A DNA stretch of 64,000 nt from Eikenella corrodens (GTDB lineage: Bacteria; Pseudomonadota; Gammaproteobacteria; Burkholderiales; Neisseriaceae): positions 310,001 to 374,000 of the forward strand of contig NZ_CP034670.1 in the NCBI RefSeq assembly GCF_003990355.1, written 5' to 3'. The notes beneath the pieces were generated by a model. It was not told where the DNA came from, did no database searches, and saw nothing but the letters and a program-made list of their open reading frames with translations. Below, one piece after another: positions 41,192-56,112 of the stretch (position 1 is its first letter; the number at the start of each line of letters is the position of its first letter). A program made the translations under genes and the position numbers.

Positions 41192-42988
41192 ATGAGTAAT
41201 ATTCACGCGCAACGTCTCGCCGCACTGCGGCAAGCCATGAAAGAACAGGAAATCGACGTTTGGATCGCGCCCTCCGCCGACCCGCATATTTCCGAATACC
41301 TGCCCGAACATTGGCGCGGCCGCACTTGGCTCTCGGGCTTCGACGGCTCGGTTGGCACGCTGGCCGTGAGCGCCGATTTTGCCGAATTGTGGGTGGACAG
41401 CCGCTATTGGGAACAGTCTAAACGCCAGCTTGAAGGCAGCGGCTTCGTGTTGCAAAAGCTGGGCCAGGGCTATCCCACTATGATTGAATCCTTGGCTGAA
41501 AGGCTACCTGAAAACTCTGTAGTCGGTATTCCGGCAGACGGTTTATCACTCTCGCTCAAGCATGAAATGCAAGCCGATTTTGCCAAGAAGAACATCCATC
41601 TGCGGCTCGATATCGACCTGCTCAACAGCTTCTGGCACGACCGCCCGGGCTTGCCGGAGAATCTGATTTTCGTGCATGAAGCCCGTTTCGAGCCCGAGAG
41701 CGTGTCGGAAAAACTGGCACGTGTGCGTGCTGCCATGAAAGAACTTGGCGCAGACTACCATTTGGTTTCTTCGCTCGACGATATCGCGTGGATTACTAAT
41801 CTGCGCTGCAACGACGTGCCGTTCAATCCGCTGTTTATCTCCTATTTGCTGATTGATGCCGAACGGGCCACTCTGTTTGTGAATCCCGCCAAACTTACCG
41901 ATGCCTGCCACAAAGTGCTGGGCGAAGCCAAAATCGATGTGGCCGAATACCGCAGTGTGGTGGATGCCGTGGGCAAACTCAGCGGCAGCCTCCTGGTCGA
42001 TCCCGACCGCACCGCCGTTTACACTTTGGGTAAACTACCCGCTGGCGTACGTGTTATTGAAAGCATCAATCCCAGCACTCTGTTTAAAGCCTGCAAGCCT
42101 GAAGCTGAAATCGAGCACACTAAAAACGCCATGGTGCGCGACGGTGTAGCCTTGTGCGGCTTCTTTGCTGAGCTGGAGCAGAAACTGGCTGCCGGCGAAA
42201 CCGTTACCGAGCTGGATATCGATACCATGCTGATCGATCACCGCAGCCGTCAGGCTGATTACGTTTCACTTAGCTTCGATACTATTGCCGGCTTCAACGA
42301 AAACGCCGCCTTGCCGCACTATGCCGCAACGCCCGAATACTACAGCACCATCAAAGGGCAGGGCATCCTGTTGATCGACTCCGGCGCACACTATCTGGAT
42401 GGCACGACTGATATCACCCGCGTTATCCCCATCGGCAAGCCTACTGCCGAGCAGAAGCGCGACTACACTCTCGTACTCAAAGCACACATTGCTTTAGCTG
42501 AGGCCATCTTCCCGGAAAATCTATCCGGCCAGATTTTGGACACTATCTGCCGTGCGCCGCTATGGAAAGAACAGTGCGACTATGGTCACGGTACCGGCCA
42601 TGGTGTGGGCTATTTCCTCAATGTGCATCAAGGCCCGCAGAAAATTGCCTACAATACTTCCGGCCTCAAGTGCAATAACATGAAAGAAAATATGATTACC
42701 TCCAATGAGCCTGGTTTGTACCGCCCAGGCAAATGGGGTTTCCGTATTGAGAACCTGGTGGTGCATCGCCGCGTGAAACAGCCGAAGGAAACCGAATTTG
42801 GCCAATACCTGTGCTTCGAGCAGCTTACCCTGTGTCCGATTGATACGCAGCTGGTTGAACGCAGTATGCTGAGCGATGAAGAAGCCGCTTGGCTCAATGG
42901 CTACCATGCCCTCGTGCGCGACAAACTCGCCCCGCATACTGAAGGCGCGGCCAAGGAATGGCTGGAAAGGAGTACCCGACCTATTTGA
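41192..42988 (+). CDS. Xaa-Pro aminopeptidase (M24B, long APP1-like form), copy 2
   Basis: 598 residues; AAGGAG lies 11 bases before the ATG. It aligns end to end with the copy at 35794: ADPHISEYLPEHWRGRTWLSG, SSLDDIAWITNLRCNDVPF, IDSGAHYLDGTTDITR, HGTGHGVGYFLNVHQGP, TSNEPGLYRPGKWGFRIENL, ending EWLERSTRPI. All metal ligands are kept in both copies. Codon use is a little less GC-rich than in copy 1, so the duplication is old or one copy was acquired. Same expected role in peptide use. An uptake sequence inside encodes RLPENS. Confidence 0.93.
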   Translation: MSNIHAQRLAALRQAMKEQEIDVWIAPSADPHISEYLPEHWRGRTWLSGFDGSVGTLAVSADFAELWVDSRYWEQSKRQLEGSGFVLQKLGQGYPTMIESLAERLPENSVVGIPADGLSLSLKHEMQADFAKKNIHLRLDIDLLNSFWHDRPGLPENLIFVHEARFEPESVSEKLARVRAAMKELGADYHLVSSLDDIAWITNLRCNDVPFNPLFISYLLIDAERATLFVNPAKLTDACHKVLGEAKIDVAEYRSVVDAVGKLSGSLLVDPDRTAVYTLGKLPAGVRVIESINPSTLFKACKPEAEIEHTKNAMVRDGVALCGFFAELEQKLAAGETVTELDIDTMLIDHRSRQADYVSLSFDTIAGFNENAALPHYAATPEYYSTIKGQGILLIDSGAHYLDGTTDITRVIPIGKPTAEQKRDYTLVLKAHIALAEAIFPENLSGQILDTICRAPLWKEQCDYGHGTGHGVGYFLNVHQGPQKIAYNTSGLKCNNMKENMITSNEPGLYRPGKWGFRIENLVVHRRVKQPKETEFGQYLCFEQLTLCPIDTQLVERSMLSDEEAAWLNGYHALVRDKLAPHTEGAAKEWLERSTRPI

Positions 42989-43015
42989 TAATATGGTTTT
43001 AATAATGTGCTAATA

Positions 43016-43049
43016 AAAAGGCTACCTGAAATTTCAGGTAGCCTTTTTA
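43016..43049 (+). terminator. Terminator from inverted uptake sequences
   Basis: AAAAGGCTACCTGAAAT and ATTTCAGGTAGCCTTTTT, after the second aminopeptidase gene. Confidence 0.82.
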
Positions 43050-43506
43050 GCCTTTTCAGCCGGATTCTTCTTCTGAACAGGAATATTTCCTACTTCGTGT
43101 AAAGAAATTTTTACATAATTTATTTTTACAAATAATAGACTTACGGCCAATAGAGATGTTTTCTGCTGTTTTTCTAGTGAAAAACATTTGGCAGTCGTTT
43201 GGCAGTTATGCTACTATTTCGTCGCGCAGTAAGAAAAAAATTTTAAGAATTGCGCTATGTTAGCAATAGAAGAAATAGAGACGTGAGTTTGCATCCGTTT
43301 AAACGCATTGGAATTCAGCAATTTGTTACTTGGTTAATAAAAAGTAAAATGCTAAATTTTGTTTAGGCGGATTGCAGAGTCGGCGGGCAAATTCACAAAA
43401 CTACACAAAAAACGCAAAACATACACCCATCACTCCAAATAAAGAGTTTTTCCCATTGCTGCCGCTGTGGTTTGGCGGTAGTGTTTTCCACATATAGGAG
43501 TTTGAT
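43050..43506 (+). promoter_or_regulatory. Long AT-rich leader region of speF
   Basis: About 450 bases with strongly AT-rich content and no uptake sequence. It contains a possible 35-codon frame (43156-43263, MFSAVFLVKNIWQSFG) with only a weak ribosome site. In E. coli speF has a translated leader that senses ornithine; this frame does not resemble that peptide. AGGAG at 43496-43500 is the ribosome site of speF. Promoter position not settled. Confidence 0.3.
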
Positions 43507-45669
43507 ATGACGTTTTTGAAAGTAGCAGCCAGCCCGTCTGTTCAACAGGGCTTCACCACTGAGTTAGACGTGGTGGACGTACAAGGTGCCGACCTCGCAG
43601 GTATTGGTGCTGTTGTTGCTTCTACTGCCGATGCAGCCAAGGCTGTGGAGCAGGTTGAAGCCACCGGCTTCGGTATTCCGGTATTCGTTGCCCTGCAACC
43701 CGGCGAAAGCGTGCCCGAAAGCTTGCTGACCCGCATTAACGGTGTTATCCAGCTGGGTCGCGGCAATGAAGAGTACTATGGCAAACAAGTAGCCACCGCC
43801 GTAAAACAATACGGTTCCAAACTCGCTCCTCCCTTCTTCGGCGCACTGAAACAGTATGTGAACATCGGTAACGCCCAGTTCGACTGCCCCGGACACCAAG
43901 GCGGCCAGTTCTACCGCAAACATCCTGCCGGCCGCGAATTCTTCGAATTCTTCGGTGAAAATGTATTCCGTGCCGACTTGTGCAATGCCGACGTTCGCTT
44001 GGGCGACCTGCTGATTCACGAAGGTCCTGCCTGTGCAGCCCAGCAACACGCTGCCAAAGTGTTCAATGCCGACAAAACCTATTTCGTTCTGAACGGCACT
44101 TCTTCTTCCAACAAAGTGGTAACCAACGCCCTGCTGGCTAAAGGCGACTTGGTATTGTTCGACCGCAACAACCACAAATCCAACACCATCGGCGCGCTGA
44201 TTACCGGCGGCGCCATCCCGGTTTACCTGCAAACTACCCGTAACCCCTACGGCTTCATCGGCGGTATCGACAACGCCTGCTTTGAAGAAGCCTACATCCG
44301 CGAACAGCTGGCTAAAGTTGCTCCGGAACGCGCTAAAGAAGAACGTCCGTTCCGCTTGGCCATCATTCAGCTGGGTACTTACGACGGTACCGTGTACAAC
44401 GCCCGCCAAGTGGTAGACCGCATCGGCCATTTGTGCGACTACATCCTGTTCGACTCTGCTTGGGTAGGCTACGAGCAATTCATCCCGATGATGCGCGACT
44501 GCTCACCGATGCTGCTGGAACTGAACGAAAACGACCCCGGCATCTTCGTTACCCAATCCGTACACAAACAACTGGCCGGCTTCTCTCAAGCTTCTCAGAT
44601 TCACAAAAAAGACAGCCACATTAAAGGCCAGAAACGCTATTGCAGCCACAAACGCTTTAACAATGCGTTCATGATTCATGCTTCTACCAGCCCGTTCTAC
44701 CCGATGTTCGCTTCTCTGGACGTGAACGCTCGAGTTTTGGATGGCGAAGTAGGCCGCAACCTGTGGCGCGACTGCGTAACCGTTGGTATTGAAGCCCGTA
44801 AGATGCTGCGTGCAAGCTGCAAACTGATCAAACCGTTTATTCCGGAAACCATCGATGGCAAACCGTGGGAATCTTACCCAACCGAGAAGATTGCCAACGA
44901 CCTGCGCTTCTTCGAATTTGAACCGGGCGCCAAATGGCACTCCTTCCCCGGCTACGGCAAAGGCCAATACTTTGTTGACCCCTGCAAATTCCTGTTGACC
45001 ACTCCCGGTATCAACGTGGAAACCGGCGAATACGAAGACTTCGGCGTACCGGCCACCATTTTGGCCAACTTCCTGCGCGACAACGGCATCGTTCCGGAAA
45101 AATGCGACTTGAACTCCATCCTGTTCCTGATGACCCCGGCCGAAGACCTAGCCAAGATGGAACACTTGGTTGCCCTGATCGCCCGCTTCGAAAAACACAT
45201 CGAAGCCGACAGCCCGATGAGCGAAGTGGTGCCCACCGTATACGGCCGCAACGCCGAATACTACAAAGGCTACACCATCCGCCGCCTGTGCCAAGAAATG
45301 CACGACTTCTACAAACGCAACAACATGAAACAGTTGCAGAGCGAGATGTTCCGTGCCGACGGCTGGCCGAAACAAGCCATGCTGCCCTACGAAGCACAGC
45401 AAGCCTTCATCCGCAACGAAGTGAAACTGGTTCGCTTGAGCGAAATCGCCGGTCAAATCGCTGCCGAAGGTGCCCTGCCTTATCCTCCGGGCGTACTGTG
45501 CACCATCCCGGGCGAAGTTTGGGGCGGTGCGGTGCAGAAATACTTCCTGGCTCTCGAAGAAGGCATCAACTGCCTGCCCGGTTTCGAACCCGAGCTGCAA
45601 GGCGTATATCTGCAGACCGTGGAAGACGGCAGCCGCCGTGCCTTCGGTCACGTAGTGGTTAAAGGCTGA
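43507..45669 (+). CDS. speF: Ornithine decarboxylase (inducible type)
   Basis: 720 residues, the full length of the SpeF/SpeC fold-type I decarboxylases. N-terminal wing domain, then the PLP domain with FDCPGHQGGQFYRKHP, FVLNGTSSSNKVV, DSAWVGYEQFIP and the PLP Lys in SVHKQLAGFSQASQIHKKD (Lys354). HASTSPFYPMFASLDVNA follows E. coli SpeF closely. It turns ornithine into putrescine, consuming a proton. The potE gene follows 125 bases on, the usual acid-stress pair; Eikenella corrodens is known to be ornithine-decarboxylase positive. An uptake-sequence terminator between the genes suggests only partial read-through. Confidence 0.95.
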   Translation: MTFLKVAASPSVQQGFTTELDVVDVQGADLAGIGAVVASTADAAKAVEQVEATGFGIPVFVALQPGESVPESLLTRINGVIQLGRGNEEYYGKQVATAVKQYGSKLAPPFFGALKQYVNIGNAQFDCPGHQGGQFYRKHPAGREFFEFFGENVFRADLCNADVRLGDLLIHEGPACAAQQHAAKVFNADKTYFVLNGTSSSNKVVTNALLAKGDLVLFDRNNHKSNTIGALITGGAIPVYLQTTRNPYGFIGGIDNACFEEAYIREQLAKVAPERAKEERPFRLAIIQLGTYDGTVYNARQVVDRIGHLCDYILFDSAWVGYEQFIPMMRDCSPMLLELNENDPGIFVTQSVHKQLAGFSQASQIHKKDSHIKGQKRYCSHKRFNNAFMIHASTSPFYPMFASLDVNARVLDGEVGRNLWRDCVTVGIEARKMLRASCKLIKPFIPETIDGKPWESYPTEKIANDLRFFEFEPGAKWHSFPGYGKGQYFVDPCKFLLTTPGINVETGEYEDFGVPATILANFLRDNGIVPEKCDLNSILFLMTPAEDLAKMEHLVALIARFEKHIEADSPMSEVVPTVYGRNAEYYKGYTIRRLCQEMHDFYKRNNMKQLQSEMFRADGWPKQAMLPYEAQQAFIRNEVKLVRLSEIAGQIAAEGALPYPPGVLCTIPGEVWGGAVQKYFLALEEGINCLPGFEPELQGVYLQTVEDGSRRAFGHVVVKG

Positions 45670-45680
45670 TAAGCCGTATC

Positions 45681-45711
45681 AGGCTACCTGAAACGGTTTC
45701 AGGTAGCCTTC
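45681..45711 (+). terminator. Inverted uptake-sequence hairpin between speF and potE
   Basis: AGGCTACCTGAAAC pairs with GTTTCAGGTAGCCT. No strong T run follows, so it may attenuate rather than stop transcription into potE. Confidence 0.6.
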
Positions 45712-45794
45712 AGATAAATTTGATTGCGCGGCAGCGCAGGCTTCGCCGGAATATCGGCCAAACCCGCCTGCCGCATTAAGAAGGATTAAGTATT

Positions 45795-47111
45795 ATGTCA
45801 ACCTCTCAAAACAAGATGGGCGTGGTACAGCTGACCATTCTCACCATGGTGAATATGATGGGCTCAGGCATCATCATGTTGCCGACCAAATTGGCTCAGG
45901 TTGGTACGATTTCTATTTTGTCGTGGCTGGTTACCGCAGGCGGTTCGCTGGCCTTGGCATATGCGTTCGCCAAGTGCGGCCGCTTTAGTAAAAACGCCGG
46001 CGGTATGGGTGGTTATGCCGAGTATGCCTTCGGCAAATCCGGCAACTTCATTGCCAACTATACCTATGCCGTTTCCCTGGTAATTGCCAACATCGCTATC
46101 GCCATCACTGCAGTAGGCTATCTTGCCCAGTTGATGGAATGGAAACTTGAGCCTACCCAAGTAACCTTGTGGACCATCATATTCGTATGGGTTACCACTG
46201 TGGCCAACTTCGGTGGTCCGTCTATTACCGGTAAGATCGGTGGCTTCACTGTGTGGGGCGTAGTAATCCCGGTAGTTGGTATTTCCATTATTGGTTGGTT
46301 CTGGTTTGATGGCGCTAAATATGCCGCTGCTTGGAACCCGCATAACTACGGTGTGTTTGAAGCTCTGCCGAAATCCATCTCAATCACTCTGTGGTCATTC
46401 CTTGGCTTGGAATCTGCCTGTGCGAACTCCGATGCCGTAGAAAACCCCGAGAAAAACGTACCGATCGCTGTATTGGGCGGTACCCTGATGACTGCGGTAA
46501 TCTACATCGTTTCTACCAACGTAGTAGCTGGTATTGTAGACAATCCTACTTTGGCTGCCTCTGATGGTCCGTTCGGTTTGGTGTTTGCCCAAATCTTCAA
46601 CCCGACTATCGGTAAAGTAGTAATGGGTCTGATGGTATTGGCTTGTACTGGTTCTCTGTTGGGTTGGCAGTTCACTGTGGCTCAAGTGTTCAAATCCAGT
46701 GCTGACGAAGGCTATTTCCCGAAAGTATTCAGCTCTGTTACCAAATCTAACACTCCGTTGGTAGGTATGATCATTCTGTGCGTGGTTCAAACTCTGCTTT
46801 CCCTGATGACCATGAGCCCGAGCTTGAGCGAACAGTTCGACGTATTGGTGAACCTCGCTGTAGTAACTAACCTCGTGCCCTACGTACTGTCTATGTCCGC
46901 CCTGTATGTAATGCAGAAAGTCAGCAATGTGCCGGCTGGTGAAATGAAAGTAACTACTTTCGTTGCCTTGGTTGGTAACATCTACAGCTTCTACGCTCTG
47001 TATGGTTCAGGTGCTGAAGCTATGCTCGGCGGCGGTTTGGTAACCTTCTTTGGTTGGGTAATTTACGGCCAAGTTGCTGGTAAAAAATTCGACCTGAAAC
47101 AGCCGTACTAA
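45795..47111 (+). CDS. potE: Putrescine/ornithine antiporter
   Basis: 438 residues, 12 membrane helices, APC superfamily. GVVQLTILTMVNMMGSGIIMLPTKLA opens the protein as in E. coli PotE; SFLGLESACANSDAVENPEKNVP is the conserved helix 6-7 region. It exchanges internal putrescine for external ornithine across the inner membrane, feeding SpeF and removing its product, so the pair exports protons' worth of acid. AAGGA ribosome site 8 bases before the ATG. Codon use is richer in T than that of most neighbours. Confidence 0.95.
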   Translation: MSTSQNKMGVVQLTILTMVNMMGSGIIMLPTKLAQVGTISILSWLVTAGGSLALAYAFAKCGRFSKNAGGMGGYAEYAFGKSGNFIANYTYAVSLVIANIAIAITAVGYLAQLMEWKLEPTQVTLWTIIFVWVTTVANFGGPSITGKIGGFTVWGVVIPVVGISIIGWFWFDGAKYAAAWNPHNYGVFEALPKSISITLWSFLGLESACANSDAVENPEKNVPIAVLGGTLMTAVIYIVSTNVVAGIVDNPTLAASDGPFGLVFAQIFNPTIGKVVMGLMVLACTGSLLGWQFTVAQVFKSSADEGYFPKVFSSVTKSNTPLVGMIILCVVQTLLSLMTMSPSLSEQFDVLVNLAVVTNLVPYVLSMSALYVMQKVSNVPAGEMKVTTFVALVGNIYSFYALYGSGAEAMLGGGLVTFFGWVIYGQVAGKKFDLKQPY

Positions 47112-47162
47112 TCGGTTACAGCAAACCAGTCTGAACACAGTTTAGACAAGTCTGCTAAAAGC

Positions 47163-47207
47163 AGCCCCCGAATTCTAAATAGAGGAGAATTCGGGGGCTA
47201 CGCTTTT
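47163..47207 (+). terminator. Strong terminator after potE
   Basis: AGCCCCCGAATTCT pairs perfectly with AGAATTCGGGGGCT over a 9-base loop, followed by ACGCTTTTT. Confidence 0.85.
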
Positions 47208-47328
47208 TCAGATAGCCTTATGGATTGAAGGCTACCTGAAAAATACTCTTCGGCCTTTCGGGCGCTCTTCCCGAATCTGTTACAATACGCCCCCTGAATT
47301 TAACGCATCAAACACCAAGAAAATAATC

Positions 47329-48432
47329 ATGGAAGCCGAACGCATCAATTTGCTCAACAACACCCTCGCCGACTTGGAAAAACGCAGTGGTGAAATTCGC
47401 GTGTATCTCGATTACGACGGCAAAAAAGACCGGCTGGAAGAAGTGGTCGGTTTATCTGAAGATCCCGAGCTTTGGAACAATCCCAAACGTGCCCAAGAAA
47501 TCGGCAAAGAGCGCAAAGTGCTCGAAGGCATCGTGCTCACGCTCGACAATATCGCCGGCGGCATCGACGACAACCGCCTGCTCATCGATATGGCGCTGGA
47601 AGAGGGTGATGAAGACAGCTTTGCCGCGATTGAGGAAGACGTAGCCGAGCTGGAAAAACAAATGGCCGAGCTCGAATTTAAGCGCATGTTCAATCAGCCT
47701 GCCGATGTGAACAACTGCTTCATCGACATCACAGCCGGCGCCGGCGGCACCGAAGCCGAAGACTGGGCCGGCATGCTGCTGCGCATGTATGTGCGCTATG
47801 GCGAGCGCAAAGGCTTCAAAGTGGAAATCATGGAACAGGACGACGGCGAAATTGCCGGTATCAACCGCGCCACCATCCGCTTGGAAGGCGAATACGCCTA
47901 CGGCCTGTTGCGCACCGAAACCGGCGTGCACCGCCTCGTGCGCCACTCCCCATTCGACTCCAACAACAAACGTCACACTTCCTTTGCCTCCGTATTCGTC
48001 TACCCCGAAGTGGACGATAGCTTTGAAGTGGAAATCAACCCGGCAGACGTGCGCACCGATACCTTCCGCGCATCTGGCGCAGGCGGCCAGCACATCAACA
48101 AAACCGATTCCGCCGTACGCATGACGCATATTCCCACCGGCATCGTGGTGCAGTCGCAAAACAGCCGCTCGCAGCACGACAACCGTCGCGTGTGTGAAGA
48201 AATGCTGCGCGCCAAACTGTTTGAGCTGGAAATGCGCAAACGCAACGAAGAAAAACAGGCGTTGGAAGAAGGGAAGTCAGACGTGGGCTGGGGCAGCCAA
48301 ATCCGCTCCTATGTGCTTGATTCTTCCCGTATCAAAGACTTGCGCACCGGCCACGAAACCGGCAACACCAAAGCCGTGCTCGACGGCGATTTGGACGACT
48401 TCATCGAAGCCAGCCTGAAACAGGGCGTGTGA
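47329..48432 (+). CDS. prfB: Peptide chain release factor 2
   Basis: 367 residues in one frame. The stop-codon reading tripeptide SPF is at 207-209 (RHSPFDS), and the catalytic GGQ at 252-254 (SGAGGQHINKTDSAVR). It ends translation at UGA and UAA. Many bacteria, including E. coli, control prfB by a +1 frameshift at an early CUU-UGA-C. Here the same place reads CTC-GAT-TAC (47407-47415, Leu27-Asp28-Tyr29) with no stop, so this gene lacks that feedback loop. An uptake-sequence terminator follows. Confidence 0.97.
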   Translation: MEAERINLLNNTLADLEKRSGEIRVYLDYDGKKDRLEEVVGLSEDPELWNNPKRAQEIGKERKVLEGIVLTLDNIAGGIDDNRLLIDMALEEGDEDSFAAIEEDVAELEKQMAELEFKRMFNQPADVNNCFIDITAGAGGTEAEDWAGMLLRMYVRYGERKGFKVEIMEQDDGEIAGINRATIRLEGEYAYGLLRTETGVHRLVRHSPFDSNNKRHTSFASVFVYPEVDDSFEVEINPADVRTDTFRASGAGGQHINKTDSAVRMTHIPTGIVVQSQNSRSQHDNRRVCEEMLRAKLFELEMRKRNEEKQALEEGKSDVGWGSQIRSYVLDSSRIKDLRTGHETGNTKAVLDGDLDDFIEASLKQGV

Positions 48433-48456
48433 TTGCTGCCTAAGTAGATTGAACGC

Positions 48457-48500
48457 AAAAGGCTACCTGAAAAATATTGGATGGGTTTCAGGTAGCCTTT
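48457..48500 (+). terminator. Terminator from inverted uptake sequences after prfB
   Basis: AAAAGGCTACCTGAAA and TTTCAGGTAGCCTTTGC. Confidence 0.78.
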
Positions 48501-48642
48501 GCTTGCCAGGCCGGAATAGCGCGATTGGCATGAGAAATACCGGAGCCGGTGGGAGGGTGGGTTTTACAAAAGATCAGGCTACCTGAAAAGTGTCAGCAGG
48601 ATTTTCAGGTAGACTCAACTGTTTAATCTGAAAGATAAAATA

Positions 48643-49293
48643 ATGACCAAACGACAACGCGAATACACTTTTCGCTCAAACGACAGCCGTACCCAGCTGG
48701 TGCAGCTGCTGGCGGCATTGGTGTGCCTGAGCCAATTATCAGGTTGGCTGCTGATGACAGGGATGGCTTTGTTGAAGGTACTGGGTTGGCTGGAGTTGTC
48801 GGCTGGGGAGTCCAACAGCTTAGCGGGAGTGGCAGAGTTGGCAACTTGGGTGCTGACTGGCTTGCTGTTGTGCTCGGGTTTGGTGTTTTTATGTTGGCTA
48901 TACCGGGCGGCCTGTAATGCGCGGGCTTTGGGGGCGCAGGGAATGCAGGTGAGTCCGGCTTGGGCGGTGGGCGGTTTTTTTGTGCCGATTATCCATCTGT
49001 TTCTGCCCTATCAGGCAGTGAAGGAAATTTGGGTAAACGGGCCGGTGGATAGTGAGCCGGACAGCATATGGCTGAAGATTTGGTGGTTCTGCCTGCTCGG
49101 CAGCATGGCGTTAAGCCGGTTTGCCGATATGTCGGCAGGCTGGGAAACGCAGAGCGGTGAATGGGGTGCAAGGCTGTTGCTGTTTACACTGTCGGCTTGG
49201 CTAACGGCAGCAAGTGCTTATGCTTTGCTGCGGCTGGTGGGCGAAATCAATCGGCGGCAGAATGACTGGCTGGGGAATAGGGTTTTCAGGTAG
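48643..49293 (+). CDS. DUF4328 membrane protein
   Basis: 216 residues with five to six membrane helices. The middle carries the DUF4328 pattern: FLCWLYRAACNARALGAQGMQ, SPAWAVGGFFVPIIHLFLPYQAVKEIW. The family is found in many bacteria and has no known biochemical role. The start MTKRQREYTF is basic, as for an inner-membrane protein with the N-terminus inside. Uptake sequences lie on both sides and the stop codon itself is part of one (TTTTCAGGTAG at 49284-49294). Confidence 0.82.
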   Translation: MTKRQREYTFRSNDSRTQLVQLLAALVCLSQLSGWLLMTGMALLKVLGWLELSAGESNSLAGVAELATWVLTGLLLCSGLVFLCWLYRAACNARALGAQGMQVSPAWAVGGFFVPIIHLFLPYQAVKEIWVNGPVDSEPDSIWLKIWWFCLLGSMALSRFADMSAGWETQSGEWGARLLLFTLSAWLTAASAYALLRLVGEINRRQNDWLGNRVFR

Positions 49294-49351
49294 CCTGAGT
49301 GTATGTATAGAGGCTACCTGAAGTTTGTCTGAAGTGAGTAATTCTGCCAAT

Positions 49352-49394
49352 AAAAGGCTACCTGAAAGCGGTATACCAGTTTTCAGGTAGCCTT
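49352..49394. terminator. Bidirectional terminator from inverted uptake sequences
   Basis: AAAAGGCTACCTGAAA and TTTTCAGGTAGCCTTTAA. It lies between the convergent DUF4328 and hemB genes. Confidence 0.8.
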
Positions 49395-49408
49395 TAATGG
49401 CGGGGCAG

Positions 49409-50416
<1,008 letters not shown>

Positions 50417-50581
50417 ACTGGAAACCTATCGAGTGTTTTAACGGCGTATATTTTACGCTGCTTAGCAGGGGAATGGGTGAGTAAGATGGGCGGTAGAGAT
50501 GTTGCGCAATTTTCTGCCAATGAAATTTTCTTTTGTGTTAGAGGTTTAATCTTATTTGTTGGATATTTTGTTTTCTGGTAT

Positions 50582-50610
50582 TTGACAAAGTTTTTTTGGC
50601 GGCGTATAGT
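50582..50610 (+). promoter_or_regulatory. rRNA operon promoter
   Basis: TTGACA (50582-50587), exactly 17 bases, TATAGT (50605-50610), with T and A tracts upstream as an UP-like element and a GC-containing discriminator (TCGCATC). About 225 bases before the 16S start. Confidence 0.8.
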
Positions 50611-50703
50611 TCGCATCTTCGCTGTTCCTTACGGCACAATTTGCTGTTTGCGGTTTGATTATTTACTGTTTGCAGTTGTGATTATGCGTCAGTTTGGTTC
50701 GGC

Positions 50704-50716
50704 AGCTCTTTAACAA
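50704..50716 (+). promoter_or_regulatory. boxA antitermination site of the rRNA leader
   Basis: AGCTCTTTAACAA, the standard NusB/NusE boxA found before 16S in proteobacteria. Confidence 0.75.
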
Positions 50717-50835
50717 TCAGATTACCGATAAGTGTGGGTGTTTTACACCTGCACTGTTGAGAAGAAGACAAGACGATGTTTGACATTGTCCTGTCGGTTT
50801 CTTTGAAGCAGACCAGAAGTTATTAAGTTAGAGAT

Positions 50836-52380
<1,545 letters not shown>

Positions 52381-52446
52381 GAGAAAGAAGCAGGGGTAGA
52401 GCATCCACACCTATCGGTAATCGGATACAGATGCGAAGAGAATGTT

Positions 52447-52523
<77 letters not shown>

Positions 52524-52558
52524 GTAGTCGTAGAGCGGAGCAGATCCGCCCAGGTACT

Positions 52559-52634
52559 GGGGGCATAGCTCAGTTGGTAGAGCACCTGCTTTGCAAGCAG
52601 GGGGTCATCGGTTCGATCCCGTTTGCCTCCACCA
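52559..52634 (+). tRNA. tRNA-Ala (TGC)
   Basis: 76 bases with CCA. Acceptor GGGGGCA pairs with TGCCTCC with one wobble; the anticodon loop is TTTGCAA with TGC. It follows tRNA-Ile in the spacer. Confidence 0.96.
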
Positions 52635-52743
52635 CACAATACTTTCCAAATAAAAGTATGCTAAATATGCGAGTAAGCTGCTGCAGCTTGCAGTTTACGC
52701 GGTAGTTTGTAGTTTATTTTTATTTGCGAAGTTAAAACGCATC

Positions 52744-52755
52744 GATCTTTAACAA
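52744..52755 (+). promoter_or_regulatory. boxA site before 23S
   Basis: GATCTTTAACAA in the 16S-23S spacer. The rest of the spacer (52635-52969) pairs in part with the sequence after 23S, AAATGATAGAGTCAAG with CTTGACTCTATCATTT, for processing. Confidence 0.6.
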
Positions 52756-52969
52756 ATTGGCAAGCCGAAATCAACAAACAAACGAAGTAGGGCTTATCCC
52801 AGAGATAAGTCATACAGAATTTGGGTGATGATTGTATCGACCGAATCCTGAAACACAAAAGGCAGGATTCGGACACAACAAGCAGTAAGCTTTATCAGAG
52901 TAGAGGCCTTAAGCCCCAGTTGTCGTCAACGCAGCGCAGGCGAAGTCAAAAAGGCACTTCAAATGATAG

Positions 52970-55942
<2,973 letters not shown>

Positions 55943-56112
55943 ATCATTTGAAGTGCTTTGCGGTGTGGAGACACCGGGAAGAGTACTCAATAGAATAAAG
56001 CTTACTGGAATCGATACACATTACCCGATGTTTGGTTTGTAGCCGGACAGAACAGTTTGATTTGATTGGCCGCAGTGGATACTGCGGTGGCTTGACGATT
56101 TGTACAGTTTAA

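Noticed and set aside
43156..43263. Short frame before speF as a SpeFL-type leader peptide
   Set aside because: Weak ribosome site and no similarity to the known His/Arg-rich leader; kept only as a low-interest finding, not annotated as a gene.
16539..49394. Regularly repeated 12-13 base motif as a possible CRISPR array
   Set aside because: Copies are uptake sequences in either orientation, unevenly spaced, at gene ends and inside genes. No regular repeats with spacers and no cas genes seen.
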